Source: an uncultured Bacteroides sp. (lineage in GTDB: Bacteria > Bacteroidota > Bacteroidia > Bacteroidales > Bacteroidaceae). Taken from it: a stretch of DNA of 64,000 nt. Below are positions 24,200-35,438 of this stretch, one piece after another. The stretch covers positions 62,001-126,000 of the forward strand of contig CASFPE010000011.1 in the NCBI GenBank assembly GCA_949296575.1, written 5' to 3'. Position 1 is the first letter of the stretch. The number at the start of each line of letters is the position of its first letter. The position numbers and the translations under genes were made by a program. The notes beneath the pieces were generated by a model. That model was not told the origin of the DNA. It saw nothing but the letters and a program-made list of their open reading frames with translations, and did not search any database.

Positions 24200-24472
24200 A
24201 TGAACATCAAACCATTAGCAGACAGAGTTCTGATTCTTCCTGCCCCTGCGGAAGAAAAAACAATCGGCGGTATCATCATCCCGGATACGGCAAAGGAAAA
24301 ACCCCTGAAAGGTGAAGTAGTGGCGGTGGGCCATGGCACGAAAGACGAAGAAATGGTGCTGAAGACTGGCGACACGGTTTTGTATGGCAAATATGCCGGC
24401 ACGGAAATTGAAGTGGACGGCACGAAATACCTCATCATGCGCCAAAGCGACGTGTTGGCCATCTTGGGATAA
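24200..24472 (+). CDS. groES: Co-chaperonin GroES
   Basis: Heptameric lid of the GroEL folding chamber. The 90-residue product has the expected opening [12 protein letters not shown], the mobile loop around [18 protein letters not shown] (about 17-34) with its GroEL-binding Ile triplet, the GEVVAVGHG strand, and the closing [14 protein letters not shown]. It is followed by groL after 42 nt, forming the usual bicistronic unit. Confidence 0.98.
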   Translation: MNIKPLADRVLILPAPAEEKTIGGIIIPDTAKEKPLKGEVVAVGHGTKDEEMVLKTGDTVLYGKYAGTEIEVDGTKYLIMRQSDVLAILG

Positions 24473-24502
24473 ACTTTAATCAAATTATTGTTCAATCATT
24501 AA

Positions 24503-26149
<1,647 letters not shown>

Positions 26150-26169
26150 TAGAACCGCATAAATGAGGG

Positions 26170-26207
26170 CAAGCCCGGCATGGTTTTCCGTGCCGGGCTT
26201 GTTTTTT
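26170..26207 (+). terminator. Terminator after groL
   Basis: Perfect 11-bp arms CAAGCCCGGCA / TGCCGGGCTTG around a 10-nt loop, followed by TTTTTT. Confidence 0.9.
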
Positions 26208-26230
26208 CAGCCTGTTCTGCGTGGAAAGTC

Positions 26231-26842
26231 TTATTCGTGAAGGATGCCTTTCCCTTGGCGGACGATTTCGGGTTGCCCGTCTGTGCAGTCGACGACGGTG
26301 GAAGGCTCGATGCCGCCTATGCCGCCGTCAATCACGTAGTCCACTTCGTTGCCGAATTTTTCATCAATCAGTTCCGGGTCGGTGCAATATTCAATTTCTT
26401 CATTCTCGCCGTAGGGCAGGGTGGCGGTCATGATGGGCGCTCCTAATGCTTGGCAAATCTCCCGGATGATGGGGCTGCCGGGAATGCGGATGCCCACTTC
26501 CTTTCGGCTTCGGAATATCTTGGGCAGCTTGTTGCTGGTGTTGAGGATGAAGGTGAAAGGGCCCGGAAAGTTCTTTTTCATCAGTTTGAACGTGTTGTTG
26601 TCTACTTTCGCGTATTCGCTGAGGTTGCTCAGGTCGCAGCAGATGATGGACAGGTTGTTCTTTTTCGGGTCGATGCCTTTCAGGCGGCAGATGCGTTCCA
26701 CTGCCCTTTCCTTCAGGGCGTGGCATCCGATGGCATACATCGTGTCGGTGGGATAGATGATGAGGCCTCCTTCTTCCAGCGCATTCACAATCCGATGGAT
26801 GGTGGCGGGGTCATTGTTTTTTTCATAAAGTTTCAGTAGCAT
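26231..26842 (-). CDS. YciO-type Sua5/YrdC-family protein
   Basis: YrdC-family proteins make L-threonylcarbamoyladenylate for the t6A tRNA modification; YciO forms the related branch. The 203-residue product shows GGLIIYPTDTMYAIGC (about 25-40), a basic cluster RLKGIDPKKNNLSI that binds nucleotide and tRNA-like substrates, FPGPFTFIL and VGIRIP. The stretch TATLPYGENEE appears where YrdC has its TSAN-type motif, which marks the YciO branch. It lies 18 nt downstream of the helicase gene on the same strand, so the two form an operon. Whether it can replace TsaC is not decidable from sequence. Confidence 0.88.
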   Translation of the reverse strand: MLLKLYEKNNDPATIHRIVNALEEGGLIIYPTDTMYAIGCHALKERAVERICRLKGIDPKKNNLSIICCDLSNLSEYAKVDNNTFKLMKKNFPGPFTFILNTSNKLPKIFRSRKEVGIRIPGSPIIREICQALGAPIMTATLPYGENEEIEYCTDPELIDEKFGNEVDYVIDGGIGGIEPSTVVDCTDGQPEIVRQGKGILHE

Positions 26843-26860
26843 GATGGCGGGTATTGATGG

Positions 26861-28864
26861 TTATTGTTGTTTCTCTCTCAGCCGTTCGGCGATGGCCCAT
26901 TGCAGGGCGGCTTCTTCGGTTTTCCCGGTTTTTGCCAATGCATCCCCGAACAGTTCGTGCGCCTTTGCGTGTTCCGGTTTGATGGAAGTGGCGCGGTCGA
27001 GGTCGCCGGTTGCTCCATCGTAGTTCCCCAATTGCAGGCGGTTTTTGCCCCGGTTGTACACGGCCTTGAACAATCTTGGGCTGAGCTTGACCGCCTCATT
27101 GAAGCAGGTTTCGGCATCGTGGTAAAGATGCTCGTTGTGCAGCGTGATGCCTTTGCGCACCCATGCGTCGGTGTAGCGGGGATTCAATTCGAGGGCTTTG
27201 TCGTAGTTGGCCAATGCGGCGCGGGAGTCGTGGGCTTGCGTGATGCAGTCGTTGCCCATCAAGTAGTATTCTTTGGCGTATTTTTCCAGGTTCTTGTCCT
27301 TTTGGCGCAGTTGTTCTTTCAGTTCCTTGTTTTCGTGGCGCAGAAGGCTGATGGTGTTCAGTTTCCGCCGGATGAAGCGTTTCACGAGGGGTTTCTCGAT
27401 GTCGTAGCGGGCATGGATGGCGGTGAAAAAGCTGTCCAGGAACTCTTCCCATTCGCCTTTGTCGAAATGTTCCGCAGCTTCACGGTATTTGATGTCGGCC
27501 TGTGCCTGCTTCAGTGCGCGGTCGATGGCCTGCTGGTTGTTGAACTGGCGGGCGAAGTTCACGATTTCCGGCTTCACGAAAATGTCCGATCGGGTGATGG
27601 GTTTCTTCAGTTGTATGCCGTCCAACGAGGTGCATCGGCTCAAGGCCACGTAAGTCTGCCCTCCTGCGAACACGCCTCCGGTGAAGTCTATCGCCACGTG
27701 CGTGAAGGTCAGTCCTTGGCTTTTGTGTACCGTGATAGCCCACGCGAGGCGGATGGGATACTGTGTGAAAGTGCCGAGTTCCTGTTCTTCTATCTTTTTT
27801 TCCTTTTCATTATAGATATAGCGTATGTTCCGCCACAACTCTTTTTGCACGTCGCATTCGCGCCCGTCGTCGGTCATGACGTAGATGGTGCCTTCCTCGT
27901 TGATGCCGGATACGATGCCGATGGTGCCGTTCACCCACCGGCGTTCGGGGTCGTTCTTGATGAAGATGATTTGCGCCCCCGGCTTCAGTTCCAGTTCCAT
28001 CTGGGTGGGCAGGCTGCTTTCCGGGAACTCCCCGGCGATCTCCCCTTTCAGGGTGACGGCTTCTCCCGGCAGTTCGGCCAAGCGAAGCTCGTTGATGTAG
28101 TCCACGTTGTCCCTCCGTGTGGCGAGGGTGATGCGCAGGTCTTCCTGCTCGCCTTTTTCATCAGCGATGCCATAGCGGGTGTTGAGCAGTTGCAGGTCGG
28201 CAGCCCCGGCGGTGTTGTTGCGGATGCGGTCTAATACGCCCACGAACACCGGGTCGGTTTGCCGGTACACTTTGGTGAGTTCCACGGATACTAACTCCAT
28301 TTCGCGGAAGACGCGGGCGGAGAAGAAATAGGGCGAGGGGTAGAAACGGTTGAGGATGTCGCGCTCGTCGGCCTTGACCACCGGCTCCAACTGATACACG
28401 TCGCCGACGAACAACATCTGTTTCCCGCCGAACGGATCGCGCATGTTCTGCGAATACACGCGCAGCACTTTGTCGATGAAGTCGATGATGTCGGCCCGCA
28501 CCATGGAAATCTCATCGATGATGACCAGTTCGATGTTCTTCAGCAGCTTCTTGTGGGCGGCGGTGTATTTGAGGAAACTTTGCAGTTTGCTGCCTTGGAG
28601 GGAGAAGTTGGGATCGTCTGGCAGGAGGGGATAGAAGGGAAGTTTGAAGAAACTGTGCAGGGTGCATCCGCCGGCGTTGATGGCGGCGATGCCGGTGGGT
28701 GCCAGCACCACGTGCTTCTTCTTGGTGGCTTGGCACACGTATTTCAGGAACGTGGACTTGCCCGTTCCCGCCTTCCCGGTGAGAAACACCGACTGGCGCG
28801 TGTATTGCACCAGGTGCAGCGCGTTCTGGAATTCCTTGTTGCCCGTATCGATTGTGATGCCCAT
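26861..28864 (-). CDS. PIF1-like DNA helicase with C-terminal TPR repeats
   Basis: Superfamily 1B helicase. Start chosen at 28864 (MGITIDTGNKEFQ), since the longer frame covers the promoter. Residues about 1-420 contain the Walker A GKAGTGKST, the Walker B IIDEISMVRADIID, a GDVYQLEPV motif, a late TVHKSQGLTF and an ALSRCTSLDGI motif, as in PIF1/RecD proteins. A linker and coiled coil (about 440-530) follow. Three or more tetratricopeptide repeats (about 535-660, for example ALANYDKALELNPRYTDAW) end the protein. TPRs usually bind partner proteins. A promoter element precedes the gene. Confidence 0.9.
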   Translation of the reverse strand: MGITIDTGNKEFQNALHLVQYTRQSVFLTGKAGTGKSTFLKYVCQATKKKHVVLAPTGIAAINAGGCTLHSFFKLPFYPLLPDDPNFSLQGSKLQSFLKYTAAHKKLLKNIELVIIDEISMVRADIIDFIDKVLRVYSQNMRDPFGGKQMLFVGDVYQLEPVVKADERDILNRFYPSPYFFSARVFREMELVSVELTKVYRQTDPVFVGVLDRIRNNTAGAADLQLLNTRYGIADEKGEQEDLRITLATRRDNVDYINELRLAELPGEAVTLKGEIAGEFPESSLPTQMELELKPGAQIIFIKNDPERRWVNGTIGIVSGINEEGTIYVMTDDGRECDVQKELWRNIRYIYNEKEKKIEEQELGTFTQYPIRLAWAITVHKSQGLTFTHVAIDFTGGVFAGGQTYVALSRCTSLDGIQLKKPITRSDIFVKPEIVNFARQFNNQQAIDRALKQAQADIKYREAAEHFDKGEWEEFLDSFFTAIHARYDIEKPLVKRFIRRKLNTISLLRHENKELKEQLRQKDKNLEKYAKEYYLMGNDCITQAHDSRAALANYDKALELNPRYTDAWVRKGITLHNEHLYHDAETCFNEAVKLSPRLFKAVYNRGKNRLQLGNYDGATGDLDRATSIKPEHAKAHELFGDALAKTGKTEEAALQWAIAERLREKQQ

Positions 28865-28891
28865 CCTGCGGTTCCTTTTTTCCTTGTGTGG

Positions 28892-28899
28892 CAAAGGTA
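28892..28899 (-). promoter_or_regulatory. -7 promoter element for the helicase-yciO operon
   Basis: Minus-strand TACCTTTG (TAnnTTTG), 28 nt before the chosen ATG at 28864. It supports that start over the upstream ATG at 28936, which would lie before the promoter. Confidence 0.6.
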
Positions 28900-29023
28900 A
28901 GGGAAAATCCGTGGAAAGCGTGCGGCTTGCCGCCAAATTCTTTGGGATGTGTAATAATATTTGTATTCGGGCGTTATAGGTTTAGAAAAAGCAATGGATT
29001 TTCAACTCTAAAACAAATAGGTT

Positions 29024-29644
29024 ATGAGAAAACGTTTGTGTTGGATGCTTGCCTGCCTGATGGCGGCGCAGCTGGCCGTGGGGCAGACCGTATGGATGGA
29101 AAACGGGGTGTCGTTGTCTTCCTTGCGCGGCGATTGGTTCACGGGGAATACGGCCCTTTACCAGTTCAAAGTCGGGGCAGACTATTGTGACAGGGGATGG
29201 TTCGACCTCTCCAGCGGGATCGGTTTGTCGGGAAGAGGCGGCCGCGAGGACGTGCCGTTCACCGACAAGCTTGGGGAACTGGTGTCAACGGAACACGTGG
29301 ATTTGCAGTTTCGTTACTTGACGGTAAACACGCTGTTCCGCGTGAAGTTCACGGAAGGGCGGTGGACGGTGTATGCCGGTGCCGGGCCTCGTTTGGATTT
29401 CAAAGTGGGGACCCGCTTCGATTCTTCGCACCCGGACGTGCCGGTTTGGGAAGGAAACGAAGGGAAGAAAGTGCTTTACGGGCTGGACTGCGTGTGCGGC
29501 CTGAAGTGTGCTTTGGGCAAAATGCACGTTGGTTTGAACTTCTGTTACCCTTGGGCTGCGGGAAAAACCTATACGGATTTGGCAGGAAAAGGCTATCGCG
29601 ACCGCACTTTCACCCTCGGCCTTGTGTTGGGGTATGCGTTGTAG
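29024..29644 (+). CDS. Outer-membrane beta-barrel-type protein
   Basis: The 206-residue product starts with a signal peptide (MRKRLCWMLACLMAAQLAVGQ). It continues with alternating strand-forming stretches rich in aromatic and polar residues (FRYLTVNTLFRVKFTEG, GPRLDFKVGTRF) and ends with FTLGLVLGYAL, a C-terminal strand suited to barrel insertion. It resembles small Bacteroidetes outer-membrane proteins related to the OmpA or OmpX barrel class, without a periplasmic domain. Monocistronic, followed by a terminator. Confidence 0.7.
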   Translation: MRKRLCWMLACLMAAQLAVGQTVWMENGVSLSSLRGDWFTGNTALYQFKVGADYCDRGWFDLSSGIGLSGRGGREDVPFTDKLGELVSTEHVDLQFRYLTVNTLFRVKFTEGRWTVYAGAGPRLDFKVGTRFDSSHPDVPVWEGNEGKKVLYGLDCVCGLKCALGKMHVGLNFCYPWAAGKTYTDLAGKGYRDRTFTLGLVLGYAL

Positions 29645-29677
29645 TGAGGCAGCCTGTTAGCACTTGCAGGGATGATT

Positions 29678-29713
29678 CTCCCGGTTTTCTGCGGAAAGCC
29701 GGGAGTTTTTCTT
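29678..29713 (+). terminator. Terminator after the beta-barrel gene
   Basis: CTCCCGG pairs with CCGGGAG across a short A/T-rich loop, followed by TTTTTCTTTT. Confidence 0.8.
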
Positions 29714-30156
29714 TTGTTGAAGCTTCGGCCTGCCGTGGGAGATGAGTGGCGCATGCCGGGAAGAATGGATAGGAAGTAGCTTTCTTTACACATTATTATA
29801 TAATAGCGCATTCCTTGCGCGATTGTTTAAATCAAAATGAAATTAATTTGCATTTTTATGCATGTATTCATGGGTGGTTTTGGCAGCTTTTATAATCAAA
29901 TGGGAATATTGCTGTTGTATTAGCTTTCTATTTGGAAAAGCAAGGGGTATTTGTATTAAAGTTGGTTAATAGATGATTGGTTATTTAATTTAATTTGTAA
30001 CTTGCGACTGTTATTAATTTGTTTTATTTATTAGCGGGCTATTTTTATTGTGGTTGTGAGTGTTGAGTGGTTTTTGCCGGCAAACGGCATTGGGCGGGAA
30101 AGATAGCCTCGGTGGTTCGGCTCATTCATTTTTTGTTCTATTATAAAATTGATGCT
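29714..30156. other. A/T-rich intergenic stretch
   Basis: About 440 nt with runs of TTTATT and TTAATT and no convincing reading frame on either strand. A TATTTTTA stretch near 30041 is a weak -7 candidate for the T9SS cargo gene that follows, but it does not match the consensus fully. It may act as the control region for the two large surface-protein genes downstream. Confidence 0.4.
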
Positions 30157-32052
30157 ATGAAAAGATGGTTACATTTGATGGTGGCGGCATCCTTTGCGTT
30201 AGGATGCCTGTGTTTGCCTGATGATTTGTCGGCGCAAAGCGGTTCGATGGTTATCGGGTATGGAAGCGGCGATTTGGAAACAGATTTGCCGCGAGGCGAA
30301 AGCAACTACTCCATTTATATGGATGGTGCGGTTCAGTTCCCTTCTTCTTATATGAAACAGTTGGTGGGCAGCCGGTTGACGCGGATTCGTGTGGCCTTGG
30401 CCGACACATTGACGGACCAAGAGAATGAAGTGTTCTTGTCCTATGATTTGTCGGGGAAGCCTTTTTATGTCCAAGCGGTGGAGAAGTTTGAAGCAGGCTG
30501 GAACGAGGTTGTGTTGGATGTCCCTTATGAGATTGCGGACGACCGTGAAATATATGTGGGTTTCAGTTATAAGAGCAAGGGATACGTGGTGTCTTTCGAC
30601 GGAGAAGAATCCAATGGATTGGGCGATTGGTTCGCTTTCTCGCAGTTGGACAATGAATACCCGTCGTGGCATCATGAAACGGGCAGTGGCAATCTGAACA
30701 TTCAGGCAGTAGTGGAAGGTGATAATTTGCCGCAGAATGCAGTGTCGATAACTCATGTGCGGATTGCCAAGTGCGTGCCGGTGGGCGAACCTGTGCCGGT
30801 GGATGTAGTGGTCAGGAACATGGGAGCCAACACGGTTGAAAGCCTTGTGTTGGATTGCACGGTGAAGAATGGGCAAAAGCAATTTGAAATAGAAGGTTTG
30901 GACATTCCTTCCAACGGCATCCAATTGTTGTCGTTGGATGATTTTGTGATAGAAGAAAGCGGCATTTCTGATTTTTCCGTAGAAGTGGCCTCTGTGAATG
31001 GGGAAGCCAATACTTATGAAGAAGAAGCACATGTGGTGAAAAACCTGCTTTGCCGGACAGAATATGTGAACCGGACGATATTGTTGGAGCAATATTCTAC
31101 GGCGACTTGTGTCAATTGCCCGACAGCCCACAGCACGTTGCACCGGAACATGAACAAGTGCAGCAATGTGATTTGGGTGACCCACCACAGTGGTTTTGGA
31201 ACAGATGATTATTCTATCCCTTCCAGCCAGGATTATCTTTATTTCTTCGGGAATGAGGGTGCTTTTGCTCCTGCGATGATGTTGGACCGTACCAATTTCT
31301 ATAAGTATGGCGCGGATATCGCTTCAGGGCCGGCTTTTGAGGTGGGAACCAGCATTGTCCCGAAGTTGTTGCAAGAAGAAAATGACACGCCGGCTTATGT
31401 CACTGTCGATATATCTTCTTCTTATGACAGGGAGAACCGTCTGCTGGAAGTGGAAGTGTCTGGCGGGATGCCGTCGAAGGATATCGGGAAACTTTCTGGC
31501 GATGCCATTGTTTTGAATGTTTATCTTGTGGAAGACAGCTTGCGGGGCATGCAGTCGGGTCTGTTCAACCGGATTTATGAAGATTACCATCATGACAACG
31601 TTCTTCGGCAGGTCTTGACGGATGTGTGGGGCGATGCTGTTGTTTTTGACGCGGAGGGCAATTATTCTTCCGTCTCCTACACATGCACCCTTCCGGAAGA
31701 ATGGCAGCCGGGAAATATGCGCATTGTGGCATTCTTGTCGAACAAAGATTTGAGTGTGCCTAACAATTGCATGGTTTTCAATGCATCGCAGGTCCAGTTG
31801 GGGGAAAGTTCCAGCAGCGTGGCGATTGATGAAGCCTGTGCATTTCCGCAACAGCCCCGCATTCGCCGTTGGGGAGACGCGATAGATGTGGAAGGGCAGT
31901 ATGAGGGTGCTGTGATTTATTCAGTGTCGGGAAGCTTGGTGAAGGCAATGGATTCCCAACCCCGCATTGATATATCCGGCCTTGCTCCGGGCATTTATTT
32001 ATTGAGGCTTTTCAATGAGGAAGGCAACCATATATTCAAATTCATTAAATAA
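30157..32052 (+). CDS. Secreted protein with Omp28-like domain and T9SS sorting domain
   Basis: Start set at the ATG at 30157 to give a signal peptide (MKRWLHLMVAASFALGCLC). The 631-residue product has an N-terminal beta-rich part with YSIYMDGAVQFPSSYMKQL. An Omp28-type, thioredoxin-like segment (from about 310) follows, with ILLEQYSTATCVNCPTAHS carrying a C-x-x-C pair. The last about 45 residues (GAVIYSVSGSLVKAM ... GLAPGIYLLRLF) form a T9SS type A sorting domain. It should be exported across the outer membrane and anchored or released. It lies 19 nt before the next T9SS gene, so they form an operon. Confidence 0.85.
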   Translation: MKRWLHLMVAASFALGCLCLPDDLSAQSGSMVIGYGSGDLETDLPRGESNYSIYMDGAVQFPSSYMKQLVGSRLTRIRVALADTLTDQENEVFLSYDLSGKPFYVQAVEKFEAGWNEVVLDVPYEIADDREIYVGFSYKSKGYVVSFDGEESNGLGDWFAFSQLDNEYPSWHHETGSGNLNIQAVVEGDNLPQNAVSITHVRIAKCVPVGEPVPVDVVVRNMGANTVESLVLDCTVKNGQKQFEIEGLDIPSNGIQLLSLDDFVIEESGISDFSVEVASVNGEANTYEEEAHVVKNLLCRTEYVNRTILLEQYSTATCVNCPTAHSTLHRNMNKCSNVIWVTHHSGFGTDDYSIPSSQDYLYFFGNEGAFAPAMMLDRTNFYKYGADIASGPAFEVGTSIVPKLLQEENDTPAYVTVDISSSYDRENRLLEVEVSGGMPSKDIGKLSGDAIVLNVYLVEDSLRGMQSGLFNRIYEDYHHDNVLRQVLTDVWGDAVVFDAEGNYSSVSYTCTLPEEWQPGNMRIVAFLSNKDLSVPNNCMVFNASQVQLGESSSSVAIDEACAFPQQPRIRRWGDAIDVEGQYEGAVIYSVSGSLVKAMDSQPRIDISGLAPGIYLLRLFNEEGNHIFKFIK

Positions 32053-32071
32053 CCAATTAAATTTTATCATT

Positions 32072-35000
32072 ATGGGAAACATGAAGTACTTATTCAGCTT
32101 GTTGGCAGTGTTTTTGTTTTGCCAATATGGCGTGTGGGCACAGGAGGCATCCTATGTGGACGATTATTATTGCGGTTTCGGCACGCAGGAGGAGTTTGAT
32201 GCATGGACAAAGGAAACGAAGGCAGGGACAGAAACATGGGCTTGGGAAAGCAACGAAGGGGTTGCCGAGTTCCGTGCGGCAGATGATTGGTGGGTGGAGC
32301 ATGACGCATGGCTGATAAGCCCGAAGATCACCATCAATAACGCGGAGGATCTTTGCATACGCATTTTGCTGCATACATCTCCGAGCAGTGAGAAACTGAA
32401 GCTCACGATGGGGACAGAGCCTACGAGTGCTGCGCAGGCCACGGTGATACATGACTTCGGGGCATTTGCGACGGCAGGCAAGAAAGTGTATTATGTGTTC
32501 AACCTTCCGGAAGGCACAACGCCGGGCGACTATTATTTTGGCTTGCAATGCTATAATGGCATGCTTGAGGGCAGTTATATCTGGATGCGCAGTTTCGAGG
32601 TGGCCAGCAATGTGATGAGCGGCTTGTCTGGAACGATTACCGATATGGAAGGGAATCCGATTCCGGGCGCGACGGTGACTTTGGAAGGTGAACGTTATGA
32701 AGCAGTGAGCCAAACCTCAGACGATGCGGGGAAATATTCATTCGCAGAATTGTCTGCAGGCACTTACAGTGTGAAAGCAGAGAAAGATAATTATGACCCT
32801 GCGGAGGGGACAGTGTCCATTGAAGCAGGCGTGGATGCAGTGAAAGACCTTTCCATGGTTTATGTTCCTCGCGCGGCTGTCAAAGGGCAAATATTCGACT
32901 CGCTTGACCGGACGGTGGAAGGTGCGGAAGTGACTGTTTATGCCGATAAGGAGTACACTGCCTTGACGGATTATAATGGCAATTTCACTTTAGAAGGCAT
33001 TTTGTGCAGGGAAGAGCCTTATGAGATTACGATATTGAAGGACTTGAAAAAGACTTATACGGATGAAATCACGTTGACGGATGGTTTGCCGGATGGCGTT
33101 CTGGACTTGGGAAGCATCACGCTGGAAACAAATGTGATGTCGCCGAAGAATATCCGGGCAAATATTTTGACGGACGGCGCTTTGGTGACTTGGATGATGC
33201 CGTTGCGCGAGCAGGAACTGCGTTATGACGACGGTGCTTATTATGGGCGCATTTCCGTGCAAGGCGAAAATACGGCAGTGGGCTTAAGGCTGGCTCAGCC
33301 GGTGATGCTGAATGGCGTGAAATGGGTGATGACGAGTGAATATGAGGCAGAGACAGTCGGCATCCGGATTTATGCATTGGACGAGAACGGAAACCTGACG
33401 GGCGACATATTGTTTGAAGCCTTTGATGTCCCGACGTTGAAATATGATTATGACGGCAACATGCAATGGAGCGAATATGCATTAGAGGAACCTGTGGAGG
33501 CTAATAATGGCTGTTTGGTGGCTGTTTTGGGAGCGAACCTTTCCATTGCAAGGGATTCAGGTGCAGATCCTGCTTATCCTTATTCATACCAATATTATAC
33601 GAACAACAATTATTTGACGTGGGATTTTGATTCGCCGAATTTGGGAGGCAACTTGTTGCTGCGCGGCGAAGGCTATGTGCTGGGCATTCCCCAGAACTCT
33701 GCCCGCCAGCAAGTGGTGGAATCCCGTGGCACCCGGTTGCGGGCTCCGGAAAATGCCGCAGCGGAAGGCGTAAGCTACAACTTGTGGCGCATGACCAAAG
33801 ATGAATATGAAGCGTCTTTGGAAAGCGGGGAGGAAACCGGCACCTTGCTGGGTGAGGACATGGCAGAAGTGATGTATTATGACAGGGACTTCAAGTCGCT
33901 GCCGGCAGGCGATTACTATTATGCTTTGAAGGCTTATTTTGATGATGACAATGTTTCGCCGTATGGTTATTCAGGCATTGTTGAGAACCGGATGCGCACG
34001 CAAGTGACTTTTGTCGTTTCTACGTCTGCGGGATATGGGCTGACCCGTGATGCTTTGGTGACATTGAAAAACATCAGTGCGCCGGAATATGTGTACACAG
34101 GAAGCATTGGCGAAGGCGGAGTATTGACCATCGATGACATAAGGAAAGGCATCTATACGCTGACGATTGAAAAGAAAGGCTTCGAGCCGGTGAACGTGGA
34201 ACTTGACTTGAGCCAAGATGACACTTACCAAGCGTCTTACAGCATGACTTTGATACCGGAAGCGCCGGTGGCTTTGCGCGCTGCCCAAGATGGAGACGTT
34301 GTGCGGTTGACGTGGAACACGGCGGATGCCATCGAGGAAGACTTTGAGGGCATGCCGGACTTTGCGGTGGACTGCGCAGGCGATCTGGGCTGGAGCTACA
34401 TTGATGGTGATGGCGCAATCACCGGCACGTTCCCGGAAATAGCATTTGAAAATGAAGGTGCAATGATGGCATATATTGTGTTCAACCCCTCAAAGACAAC
34501 CCCGTCATCCTTCCAATATGTCCGCCCGCACAGCGGCAACAAGGTGTTGGCAGCCATCGGCGCAGAGGCGGAGGCCAACGATGATTACCTGTTCTCGCCG
34601 GAATTGGCTTACGAGGACGACTTCACGTTCAGCTTCTATGCCATGTCCGGCTATTCCGGCATGTTGGGCAACGCGGCTTTCATGGCAGGCTACACCACGG
34701 GCGATGTTGCCACGGAAGGCATCACTTGGTTCACGGAAGAAGCCCAGGAAGTGGGCGGCTTGTGGACGAAGTTTTCTTACACCGTGCCGAAAGAGGCCAA
34801 GCATGTGGTGCTGCGCCATGTGACGGCCGGCGGGTTCATGTTCTTGGTGGACGACATTTTCATCGGCTATGAGACCACGTTGGCACAGGAACTTGCGGCC
34901 TTTGAGGTTTCGGTGGACGAGGAAGTGGCAGGCATGACCAGCACGAACAGCTATGAATTGTCCGGCCTGTCGGCTGGCGACCATATCGCCACGGTGACGG

Positions 35001-35302
35001 CTGTTTATACGCACATCGACGGCACGGCGCAGTATTCGGACGAGGCGGAAATCATCTTCACGGTGGAGGCTTCGGATGCCATCGACGCTGTGGATGGCGG
35101 GTCGGCCTTCATCTATGACGCAGAGAATACGCGGATTGAGGCCGGCGGGGCAGAACGCTTGGATGTGTTCGACGCGCAAGGCCGCCATGTGGCCGGTTGC
35201 GAGGCAGAAGAACTGTCGGCTGGCGGATGGAACGCTGGCATTTACATTGTCCGCGTGACCACCGGCAGCAAGGTTTCCTGCCATAAGATTGTGGTGCGCT
35301 GA
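32072..35302 (+). CDS. Large T9SS cargo with choice-of-anchor J and carboxypeptidase-regulatory-like domains
   Basis: The 1,076-residue product (ATG at 32072; ATG at 32081 also possible) starts with a signal peptide. An adhesin-like, choice-of-anchor J domain (about 25-185) carries DAWLISPKITI. Carboxypeptidase-regulatory-like beta domains follow (about 190-350, GTITDMEGNPIPGATV, and again near 640-720). A second choice-of-anchor J domain (about 750-940) ends in FLVDDIFIGYE. A T9SS type A sorting domain closes the chain (LDVFDAQGRHVAGC ... GIYIVRVT). Such architecture is known from gingipain-associated adhesins and binding proteins. No protease motif is visible, so a ligand-binding or matrix role is likely. 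Confidence 0.85.
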   Translation: MGNMKYLFSLLAVFLFCQYGVWAQEASYVDDYYCGFGTQEEFDAWTKETKAGTETWAWESNEGVAEFRAADDWWVEHDAWLISPKITINNAEDLCIRILLHTSPSSEKLKLTMGTEPTSAAQATVIHDFGAFATAGKKVYYVFNLPEGTTPGDYYFGLQCYNGMLEGSYIWMRSFEVASNVMSGLSGTITDMEGNPIPGATVTLEGERYEAVSQTSDDAGKYSFAELSAGTYSVKAEKDNYDPAEGTVSIEAGVDAVKDLSMVYVPRAAVKGQIFDSLDRTVEGAEVTVYADKEYTALTDYNGNFTLEGILCREEPYEITILKDLKKTYTDEITLTDGLPDGVLDLGSITLETNVMSPKNIRANILTDGALVTWMMPLREQELRYDDGAYYGRISVQGENTAVGLRLAQPVMLNGVKWVMTSEYEAETVGIRIYALDENGNLTGDILFEAFDVPTLKYDYDGNMQWSEYALEEPVEANNGCLVAVLGANLSIARDSGADPAYPYSYQYYTNNNYLTWDFDSPNLGGNLLLRGEGYVLGIPQNSARQQVVESRGTRLRAPENAAAEGVSYNLWRMTKDEYEASLESGEETGTLLGEDMAEVMYYDRDFKSLPAGDYYYALKAYFDDDNVSPYGYSGIVENRMRTQVTFVVSTSAGYGLTRDALVTLKNISAPEYVYTGSIGEGGVLTIDDIRKGIYTLTIEKKGFEPVNVELDLSQDDTYQASYSMTLIPEAPVALRAAQDGDVVRLTWNTADAIEEDFEGMPDFAVDCAGDLGWSYIDGDGAITGTFPEIAFENEGAMMAYIVFNPSKTTPSSFQYVRPHSGNKVLAAIGAEAEANDDYLFSPELAYEDDFTFSFYAMSGYSGMLGNAAFMAGYTTGDVATEGITWFTEEAQEVGGLWTKFSYTVPKEAKHVVLRHVTAGGFMFLVDDIFIGYETTLAQELAAFEVSVDEEVAGMTSTNSYELSGLSAGDHIATVTAVYTHIDGTAQYSDEAEIIFTVEASDAIDAVDGGSAFIYDAENTRIEAGGAERLDVFDAQGRHVAGCEAEELSAGGWNAGIYIVRVTTGSKVSCHKIVVR

Positions 35303-35329
35303 GCCGCGCTGGCTTTGCAGCATGAAAAG

Positions 35330-35363
35330 ATGGCGTCCCGTCTCCGGGGCGCCATTCTTTTTA
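35330..35363 (+). terminator. Terminator after the large T9SS cargo gene
   Basis: ATGGCGTCCC pairs with GGGGCGCCAT (one G-T pair) around a 6-nt loop, followed by a T-rich run. Confidence 0.75.
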
Positions 35364-35385
35364 TGCCTTTGCAGGGGGCATGAAA

Positions 35386-35416
35386 AAAGCAGGCGGGACA
35401 GAATCCCGCCTGCTTT
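35386..35416 (-). terminator. Terminator after pgk
   Basis: Thirteen-bp arms AAAGCAGGCGGGA / TCCCGCCTGCTTT with a 5-nt loop; on the minus strand the stem is followed by a T run, as needed for pgk. Confidence 0.85.
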
Positions 35417-35438
35417 GCGATAGGGCCGCTTGGGCTGC

